NCBI RefSeq assembly: GCF_033115175.1 | Contig: NC_084834.1 | Coordinates: 90,911,808-90,975,807 of the forward strand | Source of the DNA: Lepus europaeus | Lineage: Eukaryota > Chordata > Mammalia > Lagomorpha > Leporidae | Length of the DNA: 64,000 nucleotides | Reading direction: 5' to 3' | Part shown: positions 10,838-22,029 of the stretch, piece after piece | Layout of the letters: each line of letters starts with the position of its first letter | Numbering within the stretch: the stretch's first letter is position 1 | The notes under the pieces: generated by a model | Told to the model about the DNA's origin: nothing | The model's database searches: none | What the model saw: only the letters and a program-made list of their open reading frames with translations | Position numbers and translations under genes: made by a program

Positions 10838-11344
10838 AACACAGCACATATTAAGGACCAAATGAATTTAAGGTAATGTTATAACTATTCTAGGAATTAT
10901 TTTTCCTCTTCTCATGCATATTGTTGCATCAGAAACGTACATGATACAAAAAACAGTTCCCCCTTCCCCAACCACAGTGGACTGGTTTAGGATTGGACCC
11001 CCCATCCTAATGGAATGTATTTTGACTGGACTGTAAGACCTCAAGATAGCTGTTTAGAGAAATGAAAAATGTTTATTAAAGTATTAAGTGAATTTTAGAA
11101 TTCAATTATGGTACAGGAAGGAAAAATTAAAGGGTTTGTATATTTGGATTTTCTTTTGAATTTCCAAAGAGATGGTATCTTAAGACTTAGACCTTTAGGA
11201 GAGAAGGGCAGTCCTCTATTGACTATGCTTCTTACTCCAGACTTGGGTTTCCCTTTTTTCCCCCTAAATCTTCCTTTCACAATTTCTGTATAACTTTTCC
11301 TTATGGCTTATTCCCCAACCACCCTCCTTGAGAAGTGTAATTTA
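10838..11344. other. No recognised feature
   Basis: Single-copy sequence between two DNA transposon relics. Overlapping short open frames on both strands at 11095-11293 show no domain. Confidence 0.55.
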
Positions 11345-11500
11345 TGTCAGTGGATCTCAACCTGGGTCAGTGTTGCTGTTCAAGAGACATATGATGAAAT
11401 ATGCAGACATTTTTGGTTGTCAATTGGAGGGTGTGAGCTCCTGATATGTAGTGTATAGGAGAGAAGTATGAACAATATGAAGGTTGAGGAACTCTGATAT
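11345..11500 (+). mobile_element. MER5A-like hAT transposon relic
   Basis: AGTGGATCTCAACCTGGGTCAGTG...GACATTTTTGGTTGTCAATTGGAGGGTGTGAGCTCCTG...GAAGGTTGAGGAACTCTGAT matches the layout of MER5A, a short non-autonomous hAT-Charlie element, including the near-inverted ends (CAGTGGTTCTCAA / TTGAGAAACTCTG). Confidence 0.72.
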
Positions 11501-11638
11501 AAGTCAAGACAAATAAATGAACTATTTATCCCACTAGCAAAAAGTCTCTTCTACTTTTGGAATAGCTGCTGTCCAATTGTTATGTACAAAAGTTTAATAT
11601 ATTTTCTTGTCCTTCCAAGTCCAACCAAAATCCTATAA

Positions 11639-11882
11639 AGCCATCCCTCAGTAACCACAGGGTATTTGTTCCAGGACGCCCTGTTGATGCAAACATTCTT
11701 ATAATACCTAATACAATGTAAAATCTACATAAATAGCTGTTAGCCTATATACTGCTTAGGGAATAATGACAAGAAAAAGTTTGTACATATTTGGTTCAGA
11801 TGCAATTTTCCCCCAAATATTTCCAACTTGCCATTGATTGAATCCATGGTTGCAGTACCCATGGATAAGGACAGCTAACTGT
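11639..11882 (+). mobile_element. Tigger-family (MER2-like) DNA transposon relic
   Basis: The ends CCATCCCTCAGTAACCACAGGG and CCCATGGATAAGGACAGCTAACTG are inverted relative to each other. The interior contains ATAATACCTAATACAATGTAAA and TTAGGGAATAATGACAAGAAAAAGTTTGTACAT, typical of non-autonomous pogo/Tigger elements. The subfamily name is from memory of consensus features and was not checked. Confidence 0.68.
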
Positions 11883-12054
11883 ATATAGTGACACACTAGT
11901 ATTAAAGCTTGTTTGTTACCCTCGAATGGATTGAGATTGATGACATTCATAGAACCAAGAATTTAGTTCTATGAATGGAGCAAGGAGGTGAAAGGAAGTT
12001 ATCAGTGTTCCCATAATAACTGCATTTCAGGAAGATGTGGGAAATGCAAATATT

Positions 12055-12815
12055 CTTTTTTAAAATTTTATTTAAGTTATGTAAGTTTCATGTGTTTTAT
12101 ATATACATATTTAGGAATATATATATATATATATCCCATAATTTCTTTATCCAGTCTTCAATTGATGGACATCTGCGTTGACTCCATATCTTAGTTATTG
12201 TGATTGAGCTGCAATGAACATATGGGTACAGATAACTCTTTTATATGATGATTTCTTTTGGTTTTGGTGAATTCCCATGAATAGGATGGCTGGATCATAT
12301 GGTAGGTCTATATTCAGACTTCTGAAGTATCTACACCTTGTCTTCCATGGTGGCTAGACCAGCTTACCTTCTCACAATAGTGGATTAGGGTACCTTTTGC
12401 CCCACATCCTTGCCAACATTTGTTTTTTTGTTGATTTCTGTATGAAAGCCATTCTAAGTGTAGTGAGGTAAAGCCCCATTGTAGTTTTGATTTGCGTTTC
12501 CATGATGGCTAGTGATCATGAACATTTTTTCAAGTGTCTTTGGCCATTTGAATTTCCTCTTTTGAAAAATCCCTATTCAAGTCCTTTGTCCTTTTCTTAA
12601 TTGGATTGTTTGTTTTGATGTTGTTGAATTGCTTAAGCTCTTAATAGATTGTGGATACAAAACTTCTATCAGCTGCATAGTTAGCAGATATTTTACCCCA
12701 TCTGTCAGTTGCCTCTTCACTTTGCTGAGTGTTTCTTTTGCAGTGCAGAAGCTTCTAACTTGATATAATCTCATTTGTGAATTTTGGCTTTGATTGCCTG
12801 TTCTTCTGGGATTTT
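12055..12815 (-). mobile_element. L1 fragment, 3' part of ORF2
   Basis: On the plus strand this is the reverse of the L1 ORF2 C-terminal region (CCCATAATTTCTTTATCCAGTCTTCAATTG, GAGCTGCAATGAACATATGG, TCTGTCAGTTGCCTCTTCACTTTGCTGAGTG). The frame at 12577-12774 on the minus strand still resembles the ORF2 stretch RSFCTAKETLSKVKRQLTDG. A short AT run lies at 12117-12134. It is diverged, 5'-truncated, and has little of the 3' UTR. Confidence 0.78.
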
Positions 12816-13114
12816 TTTAAAAAGAATTTCATTTATTAATTCCCCCTCCCAAAGAAACCTTATATTTAGAAATACAAACTTCATGCATGTCATAAGTACA
12901 GCTTTAGGAATTGTAGTGATTCTTCCCACCAAACCTGCCCTCCCATCCCTTCTCCCATTCCCAATCCTATTCTACAGTAAGATTCATTTTCAATTAACTT
13001 TATACACATACGACCAACACTATACTAAGTAAAGAGTTCAACAATGTGCACAAAAACAAACAAAAATAACCCTATTCCCCAACAGTCAAGACAAGGGCTG
13101 TTCAAAGTCATTTC
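12816..13114 (-). mobile_element. Older lagomorph-type L1 3' UTR fragment
   Basis: Reverse of an L1 3' UTR of the type also seen at 14190 and 15426: TTTAGGAATTGTAGTGATTCTTCCCACC, TTTTCAATTAACTTTATACA, AAGTAAAGAGTTCAACAA, CAAGACAAGGGCTGTTCAAAGTC. It is interrupted or ended by the next L1 3' end at 13115. Confidence 0.65.
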
Positions 13115-13450
13115 ATCTTATTTTTTAAACTTTTATTTAATAAATATCAATTTCCAAAGTACAAATTTTTGATTATAGAGGTTTTTCTCTGCATAACCAC
13201 CCTCCCACCTGCAACCATTCCCTCTCCCACTCCCTCTCCCATCCCATTCTTCAACAAGATTCATTTTCAATTATCTTTATATATAGAAGATCATTTTAGT
13301 ATATACCAAGTAAAGATTTCAATAGTTTGCACCCACACAGCAACACAAAGTATAAAGTACTGTTTGAGTACTAGTTATAGCATTAATTCACATTGTACAA
13401 CACATTAGGGACAGAGATCCTACATAGGGAGTAAGTGCACCTTGAAGTTA
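13115..13450 (-). mobile_element. L1 3' UTR end
   Basis: Begins with a T run and AAACTTTTATTTAATAAATATCAATTTCCAAAGTAC, the reversed L1 polyadenylation end, and continues with TCATTTTCAATTATCTTTATATATAGAAGATCA and GTACTAGTTATAGCATTAA. It is a truncated copy sitting among older L1 3' UTR sequence. Confidence 0.75.
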
Positions 13451-14159
13451 ATTTCACTTCTATTTTTTTTAAACTTAATTAACTTTAAAGAAGCATCCAA
13501 GAATGATGCATCTTTTGTGAGCAATTAGGCATAATTATAATACAATTCTTTGAGGACAGAAGTCCTGTATGGGAAGGTAGTACACAGTGACCTTTGTTAA
13601 TTTAACAATTAACACTCTTATGTATGACAGCAGTGATCATCTGAGGCTCTTGACATGAGCTGTCTAGGTTAAAGAAGACTTTTGAATCCACAAACTTCAT
13701 CACCATTTAGACAAGGTCATAAGCAAAGTGGAAGTTCTGTTCTCCCTTCAGAGAAAAGCACACCCCTCTTTGATGACCACTTCTTTCCCCTAGGGTCTCA
13801 CTAACAGAAGTACTTCATGTAGGACATTTTTTTGCAACAATGTTTTGGCTTTCCATGCCTTAAATTCTCTTGTGGGCTTTTCAGCCAGACTAGAATGCAT
13901 TAAGAGCTGATTCTCAGGTCAGAGTGATATTTAAAGTGATTTTCATTCTATGAGTCTGCTTTGTGGATTGCTTCCCATGTTGGAGCATTACTGCTTTTAA
14001 ATACTATCTATTATTATTACCAGACATTTAAACACTTATTTGTATCTGTATGATTACTTTAATACATTGATGGTATTTTTGCTATCCAGCTTAAGGAGAT
14101 TTGGGATCCCATGGCAAATTTTTAAGCTGTACCCTTAGAAGTAAGTCCATAGGAAAATA
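13451..14159 (-). mobile_element. L1 3' UTR, diverged copy
   Basis: AACACTCTTATGTATGACAGCAGTGATCATCTGAGG, then AAGTGGAAGTTCTGTTCTCCCTTCAGAG, then TTTTGGCTTTCCATGCCT and TCATTCTATGAGTCTGCTTTGTGG are the reversed middle of the lagomorph L1 3' UTR, also seen at 590-960 and 1520-1900. The copy is diverged, and its exact relation to the flanking L1 pieces is unresolved. Confidence 0.65.
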
Positions 14160-15425
14160 TACAGAACTATGCAGGTTTGTAGTTATAAACTTCATACACT
14201 TAATAATTACAATTTTAGGAACATGGTGATCCTTTCCATGGTGCCCAACCTCCCACCCATACTCCCTCTCCTCTTCCTCCTCCCTCTCTTATCCCTACTC
14301 TTATTTTTTAATGAGATTTATTTTTCAATTAACTTCATACAATTTCTTTAACTCTATGTTAAGTAAAGAGTTCAACAAATAGTAAACAAAAAAACCAAAA
14401 CTGATTCTCAATAGTCAAGACAAGGGCTGTTCAAGTCATTGCTTCTCAAAGTGTGAAATTCACTTCTACAGATTGCCTTTTAGGTGCTCAAATATTTATC
14501 GCAGGTCAGGGAGAACATGTGATATTTGTTCCTTTGGGACTGACTTATTTCACCAAATATGTTTTCCAGATTCATCCATTTTATTGTAAATGACCAGATT
14601 TCATTTTTCTTTACTTCTGTGTAGTATTACTTAGTGTTCATATTTTATAATTTCTTTATCCAATCTTCAATTGTTGAGCATCTGGGTTTGTTCCATGTCT
14701 TAGCTATTGTGAATTGAGCTGCAGTAAACATGGGAGTACAGATAACTCTTTCATATACTGATTTCCTTTCCCTTGGTTAAATTCCCAGGAGTGGAATAGC
14801 TGGGTCATATGGTAGGTCTATATTCAGATTTCTGAGGTGTCTCTATTCTGTCTTCCGTGGTGGCTTTACCAATTTTCATTTACATCAACAGTGGATTAGG
14901 GTACCTTTTCCCCCATATCCTCACCATCATTTGTCGTTTATTGATTTCTGTATGAAAACCATTCTAACTTGGGTGAGGTGAAACCTTATTGTGATATTGA
15001 TTTGCATATCTGACAGCTAGTAATCCTGAGCATTTTTTCATGTGTCTGTTGGACATTTGAATTTCCTCTTTTAAAAATGTCTGTTTAAGTCTTTTGCCCA
15101 TTTCTTCACTGGGTTATATATTTTGTTGTTGAGTTTTTTGATATCTTTATATATTCTAGTTAATAATCCTTTATCAGTTAAATAGCTTACAAGTAATTTC
15201 TCCCATTCTGTAGGTTTCCTCTTCACTTTGCTGAGTGTTTCTTTTGCAGTACAGAAGCCTCTCAATTTGATGTAATCCCATTTGTCGATTTTGGCTTCAT
15301 TTGCCTGTGCCTTTGGGGTCTTTTCAGAGAACTCTTTGCCTATGCCAATGTCTTGCAGGGTTTCTTTAAAGTTCTATAATAATTGATGGTATTGGGTCAT
15401 ATATTTAGATCTTTAATCCATTTTT

Positions 15426-17062
15426 TCCCCCAAAGAAACTGTTTGTTTAATGAGTACAGATTTCATAAGTACAACTTTAGGAATATAGTGATTTTCCCAT
15501 CATATCCACTATCCTACCACCCCCACTCCCACCACACTTCATCCTCCCTCTCCCATTCCCAGTCCCGTTCTCCATTAAGAAAAAACTGGTCCTCAAAAGT
15601 CAAGATACGGACTGTTCAAGTCATTGCTTCTCAAAGTGTCAATTTCACTTCTACAGATCTCCTTTTAGGCTCTCTATTATCCAAATCAGGGAGAACATAT
15701 GGTATTTGTCCCTTTGGGATTGGCATTTTTCACTAAGTATGATGTTGCCCATATACATCCATTTTTCTGCAAATGACCAGATTTCCTTTTTTTTTTTTAC
15801 CACTGTGTAGTATTCCATAAAGTATATATCCCATAATTTCTTTATCCAGTTTTCAGCTGACAGGCATTTAGGTTGATTCTATGTCTTAGCTATTGTGAAT
15901 TGAGCTGCAATAAACATGGGGGTGCAGATAACTCTTTTGTTTGCTGATTCCACTTTCTTGGATAAATTCCCAGGAGTGTGATGCCAGGGTCATATGGTAG
16001 GTCTATATTCAGATTTCTGAGGTATCTCCAAACTGATTTCCATAGTGGTTTTAACAATTTACATTTCTCTTGGGCCCTGCACCCCATGGGAGACCAGGAT
16101 AAGTACCTGGCTCCTGCCATCGGATTAGCGCAGTGCGCTGGCCGCAGCGCGCCAACCGTGGCGGCCATTGGAGGGTGAACCAATGGCAAAAGGAAGACCT
16201 TTCGCTCTGTCTCTCTCTCACTGTCCACTCTGCCTGTTAAAAAAAAAAACAATTTACATTTCTATTAACAGTTGATGATGGTACTTTTTTCTCCACATCC
16301 TAGCCAGCATTTGTTTATTTCTGTATGAAAGCCATTCTAATTGGAGCTAAGTGAAGCATCATTGTGGTATTGATTTGCATTTCCCTGATGGCTAGTGATC
16401 CTCAGCATTTTTTCATATGTCTGTTGGCCATTTGGATTTCTTCTTTTGAAAAATGTCTGCTTAAGTCCTTGGCCCATTTCTTAACTGGGTTTTGTTGTTG
16501 TTATTGTGAAGTTTCTTGATCCCTTTATAAATTCCTCTATCAGTTGCATTGTTTGCAATTAATTTCTCCCATTCTGTCAGTTGCCATTTCACATTCCTAA
16601 GTGTTTCTTTTGCAGTATAGAAACTTCTCAATTTGATTGCCTGTGCCTCTGAAGTCTTTTCCAAGAACTCTTTACCTGTGCCAATGTCTTGCAGGGTATC
16701 CCCCGTGATCACTAGTAATTTGATGGTATTAGGTGATAGATTTAGGTCTTTAATCCATTTTGAATGGATTTTAGTGTAAGGTGTAAGGTAGGGGTCCTGC
16801 TTCATACTTCTGCATGTGGAAATCCAGTTTTCTCAGCACCATTTGTTGAAGAGACTGCCCTTGCTCCAGGGATTGGTTTTAGCTCCTTGTTCAAGTGTAA
16901 GTTGGTTGTAGATGCCTGGGTTGATTTCTTGAATTTCTATTCTGTTCCATTGGTCTGTCCATCTGTTTTTGTACCAGTACCAGACTGTTTTGATTATAAC
17001 TGCCTTGTAGTATGTCTTGAAATCTAGTATTGTGATGCCTCCATCTTTGTTTTTGTCATATA
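15426..17062 (-). mobile_element. 5'-truncated L1 nested inside the old L1
   Basis: A 3' UTR starts at the T run at 15421 and ORF2 C-terminal sequence follows to 17062. The host L1 sequence AGATCTTTAATCCATTTTT is present on both sides (15407-15425 and 17063-17081), a 19-bp TSD, and the host ORF2 resumes in register. Minus-strand frames such as 16805-16461 still resemble ORF2 ([38 protein letters not shown]). A truncated CSINE later inserted into it (16069-16247). Confidence 0.85.
16069..16247 (+). mobile_element. 5'-truncated CSINE, third layer of a nest
   Basis: Contains only the 3' half of a CSINE (CTTGGGCCCTGCACCCCATGGGAGACC ... CTCTGTCTCTCTCTCACTGTCCACTCTGCCTG, poly(A)). A perfect 16-bp TSD, AACAATTTACATTTCT, is at 16053-16068 and 16248-16263. 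The clean TSD and intact tail point to a fairly recent insertion, later than both L1 copies that contain it. Confidence 0.93.
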
Positions 17063-18576
17063 AGATCTTTAATCCATTTTTAATGGATTTTTGTGTAAGG
17101 TGTAATGTTGGTGTCTTCATATTTTTGCATGTGGAGATCCAGTTTTCCCTGCACCACTTGTTGAAGAGACTCTCCTTGCTCCAGGGATTGATTTTAGCTC
17201 CATTGTCAAAGATAAGTTGGTTGTAGATGCTTGGATTGATTTCTGGCATTCTATTCTATTCTATTCCATTGGTCTATCCATCTGTTTTTGTACCAGTACT
17301 AGAATATTGTGGTTATTACTGTCCTGTATTATGTCTTGAATCTATTATTGTGATGCCTCTGGCTTTGTTTTTGTTGTATAAAATCACTTTGGGCTCTCCT
17401 GTGTTTCCATATGAATTTCAGCATCATTTTTTCTATATCTGAGAAGAATTCTCTTGTATTTTGATTGGTATTGCACTGAAACTCTAATTACTTTTGGAAA
17501 TGTGGATACTGTGATGATATTGATTCTTCCAATTCATGAACATGGAATATTTTTCCATTTTTTTGGTATCTTCTTCTATTTCTTTCTTTAATGTTTTGCA
17601 GTTCTCATTGTAGAGGTCTTTGACATCCTTGGTTAAATTTATCCCAAGGTATTTGATTTTTATGTAGCTACTGTGAATGGGATATATCTTAGAAGTTCTT
17701 TCTCAGCTGTGGCATTGTCTGTATATATAAATACTTTTGTGTGTTGATTTTATTTCCTGCTACTTTACCAAACTCTTCTATGAGTTCCAATAGTCTCTTA
17801 GAGGATCCTGTTGGATCCCCTATATATGGAACCATGTCATCTGCAAATAGGGATAGTTTGACTTTCACCTTCCCAATTTGTATCTATTTGATTTCGTTTT
17901 CTTTCCCAATGGCTTGCCTAAAACTTCCAGGCCTCTATTGAATAACAATGGTAGAGTGGGTGCCCTTGCCTGGTTCCAGATCTTACTGAGAATGTTTCTA
18001 ACTTTTCTCTATTCCATAATATGACTGTCCATGCGTTTCTCATAAATTGTTTTCATTCTATTGAGGAATGTTTCTTCTGAACCCAATTTGCTTGGAGTTT
18101 TCATCATGAAAGAATATTATATTTTATCAAATCCTTTTTATGCATCTATGGAGGTAATCATATGTTTTTTGTTCTTCAATTTGTTAATGTGGTATATCAC
18201 ATTGATTGATTTGTGAATGTTGAATCATCCTTGCATACCTGGGATAAATCCCAGTTGGTCAGGGTGAATGATCTTTCTGATGTGTTGTTGGATTCAATTG
18301 GCTAGTATTTTGTTGAAGATTTTGTGTCTATGTTCATCAGAATAATCAATCTGCTGTTCTCTTTCTCTATTGCATATTTTTCAGGTTTAATTATTAAAGT
18401 GATGTTGGGTCATAGAAGGAGTTTGGGAGGAATTCCTTCCTTTCAATTGTTTTGAATAGCTTGAGAACAATTGGAGTTATATCTTTTAAAAAATATCTGG
18501 TATAGTTCAGCAGCGCAGCTGTATCATCCTGTGTTTTTCTTTGTTAGGAGGGTCTTTATTACTGATTCAAGTTCTT

Positions 18577-18907
18577 TTACTTATTTATTTATTTATTTTA
18601 CAGGTAGAGTTACAGACAGTGAGAGACAGAGAGAGAGACAGAGAGAAAGGACTTCCTTCTGTTGGTTCACTCCCCAAAAGGCCGCAAAGCCAGAGCCATG
18701 CTGATCCGAAGCCAGGAGCCGGGTGCTTCCTCCAAGTCTTCCATGTGGGTGCAGGGGCCCACACACTTGGGTCATCTTCCACTGCCTTTCCAGGCCACAG
18801 CAGAGAGCTGGACTGGAAGAGGAGCAACTGGGACTAGAAACAGCGCCCATGTGGGATGCCAGCGCTGCAGGTGGAGAATTAACCTAGTACGCCACAGCAC
18901 TGGCCCC
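18577..18907 (-). mobile_element. CSINE inserted in old L1 ORF2
   Basis: Full-length minus-strand CSINE: tail TTATTTATTTATTTATTTTACAGG, a GA-rich tract, the body (CAGGAGCCGGGTGCTTCC, CATGTGGGTGCAGGGGCCC) and head (CACAGCACTGGCCCC). The flanks CTGATTCAAGTTCT (18562-18575) and CTGATTCAATTTCT (18908-18921) are a 14-bp TSD with one mismatch. Confidence 0.9.
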
Positions 18908-20594
18908 CTGATTCAATTTCTGTCTTGATTATTGGTCTGTTCAGGTTTTCCATGTTCATGGCTCAATTTTGGTAGCTTCATGTGTCCAGGAACTATCCAT
19001 TTCTTCCAGGCTTCCAATTTGTTGGCATACATTTTACGTGGTATTCCTGATGCTTCTTTTTATTTCTATAGTATATGTTGTTTTATTTCCTTTTTCATCT
19101 CTAATTTTATTGAATTGGATCTTCTCCCTCTTTTTTTTTTTTGGTTGATAGCTTGGGTCAATGGTGTGTCAATTTTGTTTATTTTTTTCAAAAAAGCAGC
19201 TCTTCATTTCACTGATTTTTTTGTTCTCAATTTTGTCTATTTCTTCTCTAATTTTAATTGTTTGTTTTATCCTGCTAATTTTGGGTTTGGGTTGCTGTTG
19301 CTTTTCTAGGTCCTTGAGATGCACTGATAGCTCATTTACTTGGTACCTTTCCAGTTTCTTGATGTAGGCACCAAATGACCTCTTTACACTATTTTAGCTG
19401 TATCTGATAAGTTTTCATATGATATATTATCATCTTCATTCATTTCAAGAAATTTTGTGATTTCTCTTTTGATTTCTTCTGTGACTCACTGTTCATTCAG
19501 GAGTATGTTGTTCAGTCTCTATGTGTTTGGATACAATCTGAGATTCTTTAGTTGTTGATTTCCAGCTTTATTCCATTGTGGTCAGAAGAGATGCACGGTA
19601 TGATTTTGATTTTTTTTTTTAATTTGCTGAGACTTGCTTTATAGCCTAGCATATGGTTTATCCTAGAGAAAGTCCCATGTGCTGGTGATAAGAATGTGTA
19701 TTCTGCAACTGTGGTATGAAATGTTCTGTAGATATCAGTTATTTTCATTTTGTCCATAGTTTTGATTAGCTTTGTTGTTTGCTGATTTTCTGTGTAGTTG
19801 ATCTGTCCATTGATGAAAGTGAGGAGTTGAATTTCCCCCACTACTATTGTATTGGAGTCTATGTCACCCTTTAGATCCATTAACATTTGCTTTAAATAGC
19901 CAGGTGCCCTGGTATTGGGTGCATATATATTTACTATACTTACATCTTCCTAATGAATTGATCCTTAAATCATTATGCAGTGTCCTTCTGTTTCTCTTTT
20001 AGCTATTTTTATATTACAGTCTATTTTGTCTGATATTAGGGCACCTATTCCATATTATTTTTGTTTTCCATTAGCTTATAATATCTTTTTCCATCCTTTT
20101 ACTTTCAGTCTGCATGTATCTTTGTTGGTGAGATATGCTTCTTATAGGCAGCAAATAGATATGTTTTATTTTTTTAAATCTATTCAGCAAGTCTTTATCT
20201 TTTAATTGGAGAGTTGAGGCAATTTATTCAAGGTTACTATTGGTAAGTCATGAGTTGGTCCTCCCATTTTCCATAACTATTCCTATTGTTTACTTTGGAT
20301 TTATTTTGTACTTTTAATGGAGTATTTTTAAACTTCACATTCTTTCATAATGATGACTATCTGTTTTTCTGTGTGTAGGACATCCTTAAACATCTTTTGT
20401 AAGGCTGGACAAGTGATGACGAATTCTTCCAATTTTTGTTTGTTATAGAAGGTCTTTATTTCACATTCATTCATAAAGGAGAGCTTTGCAGCCTACAGTA
20501 CTTTGGGTTGACAGTTTTTTTCTCTTAAGATTTAGAATATGTCTCTCCATTCTCTCCTAGCCTGTAGAGTTTCTGATAAGAAGACAGCTGTGAT

Positions 20595-20960
20595 TCTTTT
20601 TTTTTTTTTAAGTTCATTTATTTATTTGAAAGTCAGAGTTACACAGAGAGAGAAAGAGGGAGAGGGGGAGGGAGAGAGAGGGAAAGAGAAAGAGAGAGAG
20701 GTCTTCCATCTGTAGATTCACTCCCCAGTTGGCTGCAACAGCCGGATCTGCGCCAATCAGAAGCCAGGAGCCAAGAGCTCCTTCCAGGTCTCCCATGTGG
20801 GTGCAGGGGCCCAAGGACTTGGGCCATCTTGTACTGCTTTCCCACGCCAAAGCAGAGAGCTGGATTGGAAGTGGAGCAGCCAGGACTAGAACCGGCGGCC
20901 ATATGGGATGCCAGCATAGCAAGCAGCGGCTTTATCTGCTATGCCACAGTACTGGTCCCT
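20595..20960 (-). mobile_element. CSINE inserted in old L1 ORF1
   Basis: Full-length minus-strand CSINE with a T-rich tail end, a GA-rich tract (20641-20700) and the complete body to the head (TATGCCACAGTACTGGTCCC). The flanking repeat CAGCTGTGAT at 20585-20594 and 20961-20970 is a 10-bp TSD. Confidence 0.92.
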
Positions 20961-21095
20961 CAGCTGTGATCTAATTGGAGATCCTCTGAAAGTTATCTGG
21001 CATTCTACTTGTGCACATTTTGGAATTTTTTTGTTTTACTGTTGAAAGTTGACTATAATGTGTTGTGGTGAAGATCTTTTCTCATCATGTCCATT

Positions 21096-21421
21096 TATTT
21101 ATTTATTTTTTTGACAGGCAGAGTTAGACAGTGAGAGAGAGAGAGACAGAGAAAGGTCTTCCTTCCATTAGTTCACCCCTCAAATGGGTGAACTGGCGCT
21201 GCGCCGATCCGAAGCCAGGAGCCAGGTGCTTCCTCCTGGTCTCCCATGTAGGTGCAGGGCCCAAGCACTTGGGCCATCCTCCACTGCTTTCCTGGCCCAC
21301 AGCAGAGAGCTGGATGGGAAGAGGAGCAACTGGGACAGAATCCAGCACTCCGACCAGGACTAGAACCCAGAGTGCTGGCGCCACAGGTGGAGGGTTAGTC
21401 TAGTGTGCTGTGGCACTGGCC
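21096..21421 (-). mobile_element. CSINE inserted in old L1 ORF1, second copy
   Basis: Minus-strand CSINE of the subtype with GACAGGCAGAGTTAGACAGTGAGAG after the tail, the body CAGGAGCCAGGTGCTTCCTCC, and the head CTGTGGCACTGGCC. TSD CATGTCCATT at 21086-21095 and 21422-21431. This tail subtype (TTTTTTTGACAGGCAGAG) recurs at 28752 and 34584-35075. Confidence 0.92.
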
Positions 21422-22029
21422 CATGTCCATTAGTTTTAAGTGCTTCCTGTAGTTGGACATCCATTTCTTTAACCAAACTGGGGAAGTTTTCTGTAATTAT
21501 TTTACTAACAATCCTTCAAATCCATTCTCTTTCCATGCCTTCAGGCACTCCTAAGGACTTACATTCTTGGGACATTTGATAGTGTTCCATAAATCTCTAA
21601 CACTGTTTTAATTTTTCTAATTTCTTCTACTTTTTGTTTGTTTGTTTTAGTCTGATTATAAAGTTTCCACAGAATTTTTTTCTTGCTTCGATATTTTTTC
21701 TTCTGCCTCACAAAGTCTATTCTTAAGGCTTCACACCACATTTTTTATTTGATCTATTGCATTCTTCATTTTTATTATTTCATTTTGATTTCTCTTTAAA
21801 ATCTCAATTTCATGGGAAGAATTTCCATTCATGTCATCTGTGGATTTCTTTAGGTCGTGTATTTGCTTCTGATTGCTGTTGAGTAATCCTACATTAGTTT
21901 TTTTAATTGTGTTTCTGGCATTTCTTTTCATCTTCACATTCTAATATTGAGATATATTTGTATTCTCTTTTAGGAGGGAATCATCATGTCTTCTTTATTC
22001 TTGAGTTTCTGCATTTTTAGGCATTTCTG

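Larger units (their letters stand above)
14480..20300 (-). pseudogene. ORF2 of the old L1 (broken)
   Basis: Minus-strand reading gives L1 ORF2 pieces in the expected order. The endonuclease region at 19886-19548 includes DIYRTFH, SRINHMLG and SSDHNGIKLEI, so the catalytic SDH motif is retained. The reverse transcriptase region is around 18400-17750. The C-terminal part is at 17249-17063 ([12 protein letters not shown]) and, beyond the nested L1, from 15406 down. ORF2 normally encodes a ~1275-residue endonuclease/reverse transcriptase. This copy is a fossil with many stops and three insertions. Confidence 0.72.
20380..22020 (-). pseudogene. ORF1 of the old L1 (broken)
   Basis: Minus-strand frames at 21937-21731 give a lysine/asparagine-rich coiled-coil-like segment (QKQIHDLKKSTDD, EIEILKRNQNEIIKMKN), as in the N-terminal half of L1 ORF1p. 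The section before 20580 corresponds to the C-terminal domain (the 'NSTG-ERMERHILNLKRKKLS' stretch). ORF1p is the trimeric RNA-binding chaperone of L1. The copy is broken by stops and by two CSINEs (20595-20960 and 21096-21421). Confidence 0.62.

Noticed and set aside
18585..18850. Overlapping 80-98-codon frames on both strands
   Set aside because: All lie in a single CSINE. Similar frames appear at 20614-20974, 28856-29278, 34647-35202 and 38287-38652 for the same reason.
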